A stretch of 24,813 nt of DNA from Purshia tridentata (taxonomy: Eukaryota; Streptophyta; Magnoliopsida; Rosales; Rosaceae): positions 1 through 24,813 of the forward strand of contig QANT01002253.1 of the NCBI GenBank assembly GCA_003254885.1, written 5' to 3'. Under the pieces are notes generated by a model. The model searched no databases. It saw nothing but the letters and a program-made list of their open reading frames with translations, and was not told the DNA's origin. How positions within the stretch are numbered: the stretch's first letter is position 1; each line of letters opens with the position of its first letter. This document shows positions 1-10,800 of this stretch, in pieces. The translations under genes and the position numbers were made by a program.

Positions 1-199
1 AAGTTCAGGTGGGTATCTTGCTAAAAAGCCTTGTAAATTTATAATTGAAATAGTTCATTTTTAGAATCCTTTTAAACATAACATTATCTATGTAAAAAAT
101 TATTCATATTGTTACATACTCAGTAACCAACTTGAGATAACAGGCATTATCCTCAAAGGTCTGACTTGGCACAGACTATTGCAGAGCTCTCAAGGAGGT
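1..199 (+). other. Possible last exons of a gene cut by the left edge
   Basis: Bases 1-8 end in AG and are followed by GTGGGT at 9. An AG at 143-144 is followed by a GC-richer block, 145-199, that ends at another GTATGC. Read from base 1 and joined across 9-144, the frame is open and gives KFRHYPQRSDLAQTIAELSR. If the second donor is not used, the frame runs about 20 residues further to a TAG near 255. I do not recognise the peptide. It could be the 3' end of a neighbouring + strand gene, a decayed fragment, or chance. The splice signals and composition are the only support. Confidence 0.25.
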
Positions 200-2173
200 A
201 TGCTGTGTGTATTCTTTGTTGTGCCTTTTTTTTATTTATCCATTTCATAATGTAGACTTATGATTTAAATCGTTCATATTATAGTCTTATAAGTTACTAT
301 TAAATATTATCTTTGTAAAGAAATTAATTAAAATTAAAAATATTTTAGTTATCTAATTGTTATTAAAAAAAAACAATTTTGGTAACAATTAGATTTATCG
401 TATTAGTTTATTTTATAACAATATATAAGATGTTTAAATTCAAAAAATAGCTAATGTAGCATAGTAACAATGATTATTGTCATTTTAATTGCTTGACAGT
501 GACAATATATATAATGTTTTTCAATTCAATTAGTTGTTGTCACATAATAACAATGATTTCCATTGTCTAATAATGATAATTTTCAAGCGCACAGTAGCAA
601 TTTCTAAGTTCTCGGCTCATTAAAGTAGATTTGACCCGTTACCGTGTTTTAATTTCAAGGTGGAAAGTCGAAAAGTGACTTTGTTGTTTTGGACTTAAAA
701 AGAAAAAAAACATTTAACATATGTTTCATATTCATCAATATAATATTATTGTAATTGTTAAGAAAAGAATATTAAGAGGTTAAGAAATTCCTTGTGGGGC
801 TCACTTATCAAAACCAATTTTGAGAGGCAACAAGTTTGGAGTCTAGGTATTTTTGCATAATTATTCTATTTTTTCTTAAATTTAATTTCTAAAAGTTGAT
901 TAGAACTCCAAATTAGTCATTGGATATTGAAATATAAAATTTGTAACATCGTAATTAGTTATAACAGATAGCTGTGTCCCTGTTAAGGTTATACTTAATA
1001 ATTTTTCAAAAAATGAGATAAGAAAGATTGTTGTCATATAAGAAATTGTACGTACAATTTAGAAGCTACAGTTAGAGTGGGGGTCCTCATAATGAAAAGC
1101 AGGTGGTCTTTATAAAATTATAAGTAGTCTTTTTCTGGTTATTTGTTTTTTGCTTTATTTATCTTCTACGTAAAGTACAAAACTGAGATCAAAGCTCATT
1201 CACCGTCCACTTTCTGACTAACGCGTTGCTCGCTTCGATTGTTCTCCTCACTATACGCTTTCCCTTCTTTTTCTACACTTCCTTCTCCAAAATACTTGTC
1301 TACAAAGCATATCAAATCATTTGCAGGCCATAAATAAATGGGGTGAACTCCAAATGACCAAAAAGCCCTTCCACCCTTGGAGTTTTTGGTAAATTACTAC
1401 TAAATTTACATGCAGGCAACCAGCTAAGCCATGAAGCCACCGCTCGGCTAGCTGGGAGGGTCTCGCTTCTCGTCGTGGAAGGGTCTCGGTCATTTGGCGG
1501 CAACACGTGGCGCGAGGTTGTAATTTAGCGCCAACGTGGCAGGTGTGTCAGTCAGAATGTTCGTTTGAAAACGCGCGAAAAGCGACGGGGGATGGAAGGG
1601 AATAAGAATATTTAATGGATATGTATGTTTCGTGAGATTTTGACGAGAAGTTGAAGAAAAGAAGAAGGCAAGATAAGATGGAGCTTTCAGTTGGGGGGCT
1701 CCATGAGGAAGATATATAGTAGTCACGGCAAGACGTGACAGTAACAACACCACAACCCCAACAATTAATGTTTCTTTGCACCCAAATTAATTTAGTAATG
1801 ATTATTGCACCTCTCACTAGTTAGTTCTATGTATGTTCTAGTGGGTTTAATTTATCAGAGTTTTCTTTGGTATAGTGGACGGTTTAATAAAATATCTGAT
1901 AATGAAAAATGTATATTTGAATTAATAATAAAAAAGTGAAATGTTCCTTCTATTCAAAAGTGAAGTTAAAAAGTGTTGTATGGTAGAATTTCCTCAGTTT
2001 ATATGTTAAAAAACCAACAAATTAATGCTTATGTAAAATTTAAAAGGAAAAGGACTAGCTTCATAACATATTGTTGAGAGTTGATAGCCGCCCATAAAAG
2101 AATTAATAACATGTAGTCATATTGAAAGAATTAATTGAGACAATATGATCTTACGTAAAATCCAATATGAAAT
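200..2173. other. Intergenic, AT-rich, no gene seen
   Basis: Mostly AT-rich with many stops in all frames. Short open frames of 64-89 codons between 1312 and 1817 on the - strand resemble no family I know and lack gene-like splice context. Bases 353-392 form an imperfect hairpin with 16-nt arms. A GC-richer island at about 1420-1560 holds a G-box CACGTG (1504-1509) and a second ACGTGGC (1534-1540), with a TATATA at 1713. This could be a promoter, but no coding region follows it. Confidence 0.5.
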
Positions 2174-2439
2174 CCCGGTTTGTTTGTGTGGCTGAACTAT
2201 CGAGTTAGTTAGCTATAGACTAAATGATAAGCTATATTTGAGTTACCCATATATACATTCACATCGCTTTCTTTCTATTCTAATTGTTACTATGTACATT
2301 GCACAACCCGGTTTGTTTGTGTGGCTGAACTATCGAGTTAGCTAGCTATAGACTAAATGATAAGCTATATTTGAGTTACCCATGTAAACATTCACATCGC
2401 TTTCTTTCTATTCTAATTGTTACCATGTACATTGCACAT
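2174..2439. repeat. 133-bp tandem duplication (two copies)
   Basis: Copy 1 is 2174-2306 and copy 2 is 2307-2439. Both begin CCCGGTTTGTTTGTGTGGCT and end at the shared motif TACATTGCACA. They abut directly and differ at about five of 133 positions, including TTAGTTA/TTAGCTA and ATATATAC/ATGTAAAC, so the duplication is fairly recent. It lies about 330 bp upstream of the probable transcription start of the NAC gene. No terminal inverted repeats or coding potential were seen. Confidence 0.95.
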
Positions 2440-2766
2440 GTATTATGAATTTAGATTTCTCCTATAATTATTTTTACTTGTTTTTTAGAAAATCCATGTA
2501 ATAAAAATTAAAGAATTATAAATACATATAATTTTATTTAAATTTGCTTAATTAGTTTTATGAATTCATTGCATATTGTACTCTTATCAATCTTACTAAG
2601 AGTTTGGAATGGAGAAATTTGTAAAATCTCGTGAGTGGCGAGAATTAAGAAAAAATGGAGGGGAGAAAAAGTGAGTTTCTGTAGGAAGCTAGGCAGTGAC
2701 ATCAGCTACTGGGGACAAGCATGAACCCATGCGCGATCGAGCGGTCCTCCTTCTCCTTCCTTTCCT

Positions 2767-2775
2767 TTTATATTC
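2767..2775 (+). promoter_or_regulatory. Probable TATA box of the NAC gene
   Basis: TTTTATATT lies about 30 bp before a long pyrimidine-rich stretch with no ATG that ends at a strong splice donor. It suits a core promoter starting transcription near 2795-2805. The assignment depends on the spliced-leader model for the NAC gene. An alternative promoter closer to the start codon, inside the proposed intron, is not excluded. Confidence 0.4.
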
Positions 2776-2794
2776 TCTCCATCTTTCCCTCCCA

Positions 2795-3035
2795 ACCGAA
2801 TTTTCTTAACTCTCTCCATCTGATCTCTCTCTCTCTTTTCATTTTCTTCTTTTAATTATCTTTTCTTGTTTTGTTTGATTATTAGAAACATTTTCTTCTT
2901 CTTCTTCTTCTTCTTCTTCTTCAACGCACTACTCCTAGCTATCTTGATCAATTTGTCTTCTTCTTCTTCATTGTTTCTGTCTTTTAACGAGTAATTACAC
3001 TCAAAGTTCCACGTACCTCTCTTCTCTCCCAGAAG
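2795..3035 (+). other. Probable 5' leader exon of the NAC gene, with (TTC)n
   Basis: The stretch is rich in CT and TTC, including a (TTC)10 run at 2893-2922 and a shorter one near 2956-2969. It contains no ATG over about 240 nt and ends AGAAG|GTAAGTT at 3035/3036, a near-perfect plant 5' splice site. TTC/CT-rich leaders are common in plant regulatory genes. The start is a guess based on the TATA box; the 3' end is set by the donor. Confidence 0.5.
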
Positions 3036-4856
3036 GTAAGTTAATTTAATTGTTTATTAATTAAGTAGTTTGTGGTGGGTTGCATGGAAAATTCCTTATC
3101 GTAAAAAACCTATCGCAGTTTCTGGTAATTAAGATGATGGAGATCAGAACCTCTACCATCTATCAGTTGCAGTTTCTGAATGCGAATATTTTAATTTCTG
3201 TATCCAAGAAATTAATGACTATATATAAGAGATCGAAAGATCAATTCCCAGTTGCTATATATGCGATGATCACCTCATAATTAATAGGCTTCTCCTTCCT
3301 AACACACACCGTTGTACGTGTCATTTCCCACACCCCAGATCGATTTTCTTCTTCATTGAACATACTTGATTATAATCTTTTTAGTTTTTTGATCTGCTGC
3401 TAATTGGGTCGTCGCTCAATTGAAGCGAGATCTTCACAGGCATATATAAGAGGTTTGCAAGTCAGTTTGATAATGATCGAGTGGCATTCTACTCATGATC
3501 TCTCAATGAGCTAGGAAACACATAATCACTACTTGCCAACATCTTTCTATTTTTTTAATTAAACACATACATTATTGTTTGCCCATGACTCCTAAGCTGC
3601 TAGCTATAGTTAACTCGATCCTTACGTTTTAGTCCTGAAGAGGAAAAGAAGAAGATATATATATACCAGCTGGGTTTAGGTTAAGCTTAATTAATTAAAC
3701 ACTATGGATCAGCTAATTTTGAAAGATTTTAGAGCTAGATCGACCATATGGATGGTTTAAAATGCATGTTTAGGACTTCTAGGATCATAAAGGGCATAGC
3801 CATAGCCATAACCTTTTTGATCATCTCTTCTTTTCTATTCTGGGCCAGCATTTCTTAGTGTCTATCTCAAAAGCAAAAGAGTCAGATATGTGCCATGAAA
3901 ATTCTCGACAAACAGACAAGAGAGTCAGAACCCCGTTTCCGCAGTGAGACTCACACTCACACTCACTACTGTGCTCTCTGCCCTTTCATCATCTATATCT
4001 TAATAAGTTGCAGGCCTTCATCCAAAAGAACCATGTCCCTCGTTCTTTAAGCTTCTCAACCCTTTTTGATCTCTTTCGAGAAACGCGTGCTTAATTGTGA
4101 TCACGTCATCCACCCTCTATTTCTATAATCCTAGCTACCTAGCTAATTAAGATAGTTTTTACTTAATTAATTCTTACTATTTTTGTGCTTAATTATGGGT
4201 CTAGTTGTTAATTAATTATTCTAGTAATAATATTAATATTATAATAGAAACCCCGTTTGTTGCATCATTTCCACCATTCACCAGCACAAGACAACATCAT
4301 TAGCACAAACCTCTACTTGTCCGTTTCTTGCAGACCCCCCCAACTTCACAAACCAAGCTTAGCTATCTCCAACTTAATTCCTCTTGGTTTTTATCAAAAA
4401 CAAACTCTCATGATTCTGTTTTCTATTCCTTTTCACCCCCCAGGCCGGCCTTAACTTTTAAATTTTATCCCCTGCAGGGAAAAAGATAATTATTGTCTTT
4501 GAGTCTCAGAGATATATAATATTTTTTTAATTAATTAATTTCCTATCGATTAAAGCATAAAATGGTGGGGGTTGCACACCACCAAATGAGCTGATGATTA
4601 TCTCTGATAACACTTGTCACCTTTTCAATTCATGTACTCTTCATTATTCCTTTTACAATAATATATTTTTCTTTTTTCTTTTGACCTTTTTGAAATTTCC
4701 AAGTTTAATTTCATTTTCTCTAGTAAGGTTCACATTGGGGTTATGATTTAAAGATGATGATGAAGTTATAAAGCTATAGGTAGCTAGCTAAGGCAATAGG
4801 GTAAGTGTGTGGTGGTGGTAGTGGTGGTATTAATGGTAGTGGTGAATTTGATGCAG
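3036..4856 (+). other. Probable 1.8-kb intron in the NAC 5' leader
   Basis: GTAAGT at 3036 pairs with the acceptor TTTGATGCAG ending at 4856, only 19 nt before the NAC start codon. The 66-codon (3080-3280) and 65-codon (4257-4454) frames inside have no family resemblance and are taken as chance. Contents are AT-rich, with runs such as CATAGCCATAGCCATA near 3800 and repeated ACTCAC near 3950. Large leader introns in plant genes often enhance or pattern expression; that role is inferred here. Confidence 0.45.
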
Positions 4857-4875
4857 TACCAGACTACCAGCTGCT

Positions 4876-7212
4876 ATGATGGATCAGTCAATCGAGTCCA
4901 CTGTCCCACCCGGTTTCCGCTTTCATCCAACTGATGAAGAACTCGTTGGCTATTATCTCCGAAAGAAAGTCGCCTCCCAGAAGATCGATCTTGATGTCAT
5001 CAGAGACATTGATCTCTACAGAATCGAACCATGGGATCTGCAAGGTACCACCTATATATATATATACGCACACCATATCATGATCATGGATCGTCATCCC
5101 ATATCATCATTTTGGATCATGCTTATTAGGGTTTATATATGCTGCTCAAATAGATTTATGTAATGCGTTTGTTCATTTCTATAACCTTCTAGCTAGCTCA
5201 TGTTGTAAGTTTCTGAGTTTTGATAACATGTATATTGATGTTAATGTTTGTTTTATATAACATGAATGTTAATGATCTGATTAATTGGGCAGAGAGGTGT
5301 CGGATCGGGTACGAAGAGCAGAACGAGTGGTATTTCTTCAGCCACAAGGATAAGAAGTATCCGACTGGGACAAGGACGAACAGGGCAACCATCGCTGGGT
5401 TTTGGAAAGCAACGGGTCGGGACAAATCGGTGTACGACAAGTTAAAACTGATTGGGATGAGGAAAACCCTCGTCTTCTACAAAGGAAGGGCTCCGAATGG
5501 ACAGAAGACTGACTGGATCATGCATGAATACAGACTTGAATCCGATGAGAATGGACCTCCACAGGCAAGTGCTGATAACAAAAACATCACCTCTCATCTC
5601 TCTCTCTCTCTCTCACATAGAATCACACACTGAGTACTTGTTGGTGAAGACACTGTTTTCATTTGGTCAACAATATGGCAATAAGGAGCTTTAATTTGAA
5701 CAGCCCTTGTTGACCTAGCTATACGTGGGTTGATTGATTTCTTTAATGTGTCTGAGCATGAAGTTAATGGAGTTTGGCATCTGTTACCATCACATATAAA
5801 AGGCCTATAGTAACACTCTCTTTCCATGCTCGCATAAGATATGACACAGCTCTCATGACTCCTTCATGTGACCTAATTAATCAACCTGTTTCTAGAAACT
5901 TAATTATAATTATATATATATGGTTAGATATTTAGCCCTATAATCTAAGTGCATTTTATTATCAGTACTCTCGCATATATATACATCTTGTGTGTATATA
6001 TATAACGCAAATGTATATTAAGAGAAAAATAAAAGTGTATTTTTTTTTAAAAAAGGGAATGGAACTATATATATCTCTTCACTTAATTTGCATGCGTAAG
6101 TCGTAGATCTAGACCACTAATATTTGCACTCTCACTTCCACCAACTAGATCATCAAAGTCAAAAGTTATAATGCTTTCAAAAGCATGCATGTATTAAGTT
6201 GCTTTTTTTTCAATATTCATTCATTTTCTGGCATGGTGTGGCTTTCTCCTCACACAGTTTGTCAAAAGCGAAATTCCATTTCCCTTGCATGGTCATCCCC
6301 CCTTTAGATTTTGACATCTACTACTTCTCTTTACCAAACAGAAAGAAACTCCCAAAAGCTATTTAGGGAAACTATTTATCACTTTTTCCCTACAGAAATT
6401 TAACATTGACCCTCTCAACCTCTTTTCCAGTTTTCCACAACAAAATGATTAATTAATTAGAAACAAAATGGATAGTTTCTCTCTGATCTCACATCACAAA
6501 TATAAAGTCATATCTTACAATATATAATGTCTGAGCTTCTCAGTCCATTATCAATTAGCTTTGGACTGCATGTAATGAAAGTACTCTTACAAAAAACTTT
6601 AATTTGGTCAAGTGTTTTCAGGAAGAAGGATGGGTGGTATGCCGAGCATTCAAGAAGAGAACCAGTAGCCAAAACAAAAGTATGGAAGGGTGGGACTCAA
6701 GCTACTTCTGCGACGAACTCAACAGCGCCAGTTCTGTCGTCGATCCAACTGACTACATTGCTAGGCAGTCCCAAAGCTTTTTAGCCCAGAGTTTCATGTG
6801 TAAGCAGGAGGCAGAATTTGAAAATTTGAATTTCATGAACTCTGATAATTTTGTGCAGCTCCCTCAGCTGGAGAGCCCATCTCTGCCATTGATAAAGAGG
6901 CCGAGCTCAATGTCTCTGATAACAGATATTAATAATGCTGAAGAAGAGGAGGTGATGAATAGAGGGTGCACTGACAATTCTAAGAAGGTCACTGACTGGA
7001 GGGCCTTGGACAAGTTTGTGGCTTCCCAATTGAGTCAAGAAGATAGATACCATAATCAATTAGGTGATGGAGAATCAAGCTTTGGTGCACATGATGATTC
7101 AGATATGGCACTATTGTTGTTGCAGAGTGGTAGGGATGAGGGGAACAAGTTGAATGGATTTCTAAAGTCGAGCTCGGACTGTGATATTGGGATTTGCATA
7201 TTTGAAAAATGA
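4876..7212 (+). CDS. NAC-domain transcription factor, VND1/2/3 type
   Basis: Coding exons are 4876-5044, 5293-5564 and 6622-7212 (343 aa from the first of two adjacent ATGs). The NAC domain (about residues 10-161) shows all five blocks: [33 protein letters not shown], the [11 protein letters not shown]-binding block, [15 protein letters not shown] and [13 protein letters not shown]. The C-terminal half keeps marks I know from the Arabidopsis VND1 group: QLPQL.SPSLPL.KRPSS (about 226-243), [13 protein letters not shown] (272-284) and the end [11 protein letters not shown]. Known VND proteins act in the nucleus as master switches for xylem vessel formation, turning on secondary wall and programmed-death genes; that role is transferred by homology. 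Exon junctions fall where NAC genes usually have them (after ...WDLQ and before EEGWVV). Intron 2 has a GC donor. The ortholog (VND1, 2 or 3) cannot be fixed without a tree. Confidence 0.95.
5565..6621 (+). other. GC-AG intron in the NAC gene
   Basis: Exon 2 must end ...GGPPQ (CAG at 5562-5564) to join [10 protein letters not shown] in frame. The donor there reads CAG|GCAAGT, the consensus of the minor GC-AG class of U2 introns, and the acceptor is TTTTCAG at 6621. The nearby GT at 5569-5570 would shift the frame. A (CT)n run at 5597-5614 lies about 33 nt inside the intron. Coding intron 1 (5045-5292) is ordinary GT-AG. Confidence 0.85.
5597..5614. repeat. (TC)9 microsatellite in NAC intron 2
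   Basis: A pure TC run starting about 33 nt downstream of the GC donor. It is probably length-variable. Pyrimidine-rich tracts just after weak donors can help recruit the U1 snRNP in known systems, but no effect can be shown here. Confidence 0.9.
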
Positions 7213-7577
7213 AATAAGCTAGGGGAAGATGGGGAGGTAATACTAATAATTAATTAATTTCCATTAATAATGGTGGCTAGGTATTACCGTATTATAAATG
7301 TTATCTGAGGGTTGATGAATCCCTATTCCTAAGACATATTTTTGTAAAAATATGTTTGTGAGTGTATTTATCTATCCCCCTCAAGCACCTCGATCCTATA
7401 ACACACACACACAAGCTCCATATTGGTTATAAGTGATCATTTTGAAGAAGAATCTTTGTCACTCCGATAATGTTATAGTCACTAGACTTATTTGCCGCGA
7501 AATAATGTTTCAATATATATTACTTTATAAATAAATGATATTAACTCATAATATCGAACAAACGAATTGAAGCACAG
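7213..7577 (+). other. NAC 3' UTR and flank
   Basis: AT-rich sequence follows the TGA at 7210-7212, with AATAAT-type signals around 7242-7270 and a CA repeat near 7402. The exact poly(A) site cannot be read from sequence. No gene is seen. Confidence 0.4.
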
Positions 7578-7826
7578 TGATATTATTAAATAAATCTTCG
7601 TTTCTAACTCCTCTCCACGATACAATACACAAGAATGTTTCATATAGAGAGCCAAAAAAAAAAAATTACTACGGTAAAATATCATGCCATGAATATCGAA
7701 TGATATTATTAAATAAATCTTCGTTTCTAACTCCTTTCCACGATACAATACACAAGAACGTTTCATATAGAGAGCCAAAAAAAAAAAAAACATTACTACG
7801 GTAAAATATCATGCCATGAATATCGA
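7578..7826. repeat. 123-bp tandem duplication (two copies)
   Basis: Copy 1 is 7578-7700 and copy 2 is 7701-7826. Both begin TGATATTATTAAATAAATCT and end ATGCCATGAATATCGA. They differ by two or three substitutions (for example CTCTCC/CTTTCC and GAATG/GAACG) and by the length of an internal A-run of 12-14. A third copy may start at 7827 but stops after a few bases. The 75- and 101-codon frames across it are repeat artefacts. Confidence 0.95.
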
Positions 7827-10800
7827 TGATATATTGTGCATAGTCTAAGTAGGGAGAAAATACCGGCCATATTGTCTATTGTACATATTAAACAAAACCA
7901 CTGTTTATTAGCAATGATCAATGCGAGGTTGCAAGCTTAATTACCCTTAAAATTACGTACCCAATGATGTACGTACTATTGGCTTACACCTAATAGACTT
8001 ACTATGCCTATATCTACTTTCTATACCATGTTCATTCATACTCATGCCAATCATATGGGACATGCATCCCAGCATTTACTGAAGGCTTAGAAAACATAAC
8101 TTAAAAGTGTTTCAAGTATCATGTAATGCACCCTAGAAAAGGTTACTACAGAAAGGTTGCCTATAATACAGCAAGTAGAGTAAGATATTAGAAGAATCCA
8201 TGAAGAGGAAAACAAGTAGAGCTTGAGCATAGTGGAAGCATGGTCAATACAAAGTAATAAATCTAAATCTGACTATAGCTACCTAAATTTGGGAGACTGA
8301 CACTTAATTAATTTCAATAACACCATAAACTAGTAGATTTGGGGATTCTCCCCAACGCATTTATTCGATTAAGAATCATCGCAGACGCATTAGCTTAATC
8401 TTGTTCAACAACTGTATAATAATCTAAGACAATGTATCTAAGTAGCATAGCTGCTCTACCTAAAATTCCATGCAAAGTAACAAATATAGATAGTATAGCA
8501 GATGTTTAAATATATCACCACTATCTTTGCTCAACAGATTGAAGCTGGTAATATAATTAATATGTCAATCTAACTATAACTGGAATTACAAGATTTTATT
8601 CCACTATGGATTGAGAATTGGCTCAAAATTGGAACGTACTTTGCTTTTTACATGTTTAACAAAATGAACAAAAATACCATTAAGTGAATAATTAACTAGT
8701 TATATGTCAGTTGAAGTAGTTTAAGTGTGCCGAAGCTTGCAGTGGTTTGTTTGTGATGCAAGTTGGTTACTTTGGTCTGTTTAGGAGGAGCCTTGTTGTT
8801 AATTGATGTGGCATCATCCGATTGGCAGAGGTAATTAGATTGGTCGTGGTCAGCATGGGCCGCATGGTCGCATCTCTTGGGTGTGGGTTTAGGTGGGCCC
8901 AAGGCTCGTCTACTGTCTAGCATGCGCTGTGAACCGTGGTACCTGTTGGGCATGCTTTGTCCTCATTCACATGAATCACATCTAACATTAATTTTGGCTA
9001 ACCTATGTATATTTTTTACTTCACTTCACATGCATGCCTTCATACATTGCCACACACTACCAATTTTAGGAGTGAGAAACTCCCAATTCTTTATTTGATG
9101 TTATACAGCATTCAAATGAACACTTTTTATGTCATTTCAACATCCCAATGGCATTTACATACTACTATATCTGGATCTCTGATTGGAGTTGGACCAACCA
9201 ATTAATTAATAATCTTCGTGATGTGGCTTTTTCATACCATGTGGACCAATTTAGGTGTGGACTAACTTGTCACATTTTATGCATACCCATTATATCAATT
9301 GCCCCTAAAATTATATTTGCTTTTCATCTTCTTGAGAGTTATATTTACTTACGCAACTCTTCTAAGGTTTTGCTCTTGTAGGTTGAGGAGGTATTGATTG
9401 CGAGTTATGGCTAACACTTTTTTCCAACAATGTTATTTGTATTATATTTACTGATTACATTTCTCATAAAGATAAATATCATAATCCCATCGATGAAAAG
9501 TCTAAAATAAATGTGATACAAATTTTATTGTTTATACCTATTAATTACTAGGACAAGGGTTTATGACCACTGCATTACGTAATTTGATTGTTTTTTACTT
9601 TTGGGTTGATGGACCAAGCTAGTAGTACTCCAATTAACCTTAGTTGACATTAGTGTCATATATAATTGGTAGGACCTGATTAGAATTATGAAGTGCCCAT
9701 CTTTTGCATGTAATTAATATGGGACACTAGAAAAATGTGATTCACTTTTAACTAATTAATAATCAATCAATGTAAAGGCATTAAACGGAAAACCTTGCAA
9801 GCATGATCCACACGTCATGTGTAGTAGCCACTAACCGAGCTAGCTACAAGAGTCAATATACATATCATTAATGTGGGATTAGTAATTATAATTAACTTCA
9901 GATAACAGGGTTTTATATATGTGGCATCCAATCAATCAAATTCAGCTTAATTACCCATAATGCACCATTCCAAAACATTTTGTGCAATTGCTTTCCAATA
10001 GAAACATGCCAAATTTCAGCATGTACATGTTAATTATGGCACTCCTATCTCATTACGAATGATTACCCAGCATGTTATTCACTTGAGCAAATAGATGTAT
10101 GGCTCCCAAAACTAGTAGTGACTTGGAAATTAAGAGTTTCTTAGAAAACAAGATTTCACAAAGTAACTTCTTCTGGGTCTCTATCTCTTTTAGGTTTAAC
10201 AGTATATATGCGACAATATTATCTCAAACTTTTATAACTCCAACCCTTATCTCACAGGTGTACAATGTCGTTGTAGTGTTAATTGTTTTCAACGTTGTAT
10301 ATTGGACCACCTTATGATGAGTTACTTCATAATCATTTGTATAATCCTGCTGAAAGATTTTTTACTCACCGATTCAAACCACGTGGCAGATTGGGTTTTT
10401 CTGGTTTTCTGTTGTTTAGTGATTTAGTATAGCCAAAATAGTTGCCTTTTGCCGAGTGACATATATACTCAGCTGCCCATGACCATGAGCTGGTTCACGT
10501 TCCATCAAATGATCGAGTGCAGTACTGAAAATTATGTTTATTCTTGACTATATATTCACCTATTCCAAAATCCAAAAGCATATTTGATTTAATTTGATCT
10601 TTCTCCAGCATTCAATAGTCAAAAATGATTCTTGTGAACAGTTAAAAATGATTGTGTATTACAAAAAATTTAGCTATCATAAGTGTATACATTTTATTTG
10701 CTTATCTTTCTTATTACATGATTAAAAATACAGATAAATTAATTTTGTGATAGACATGGTAATATGGTAACTGGATCTTGGTCGGGTTATGCATTTAAGC

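Noticed and set aside
5569..5570. GT as an alternative donor for NAC intron 2
   Set aside because: It would add four bases and shift the frame into the conserved [10 protein letters not shown] block.
7488..7804. Frames of 75 and 101 codons with internal repeats
   Set aside because: They arise from the 123-bp tandem duplication read on each strand.
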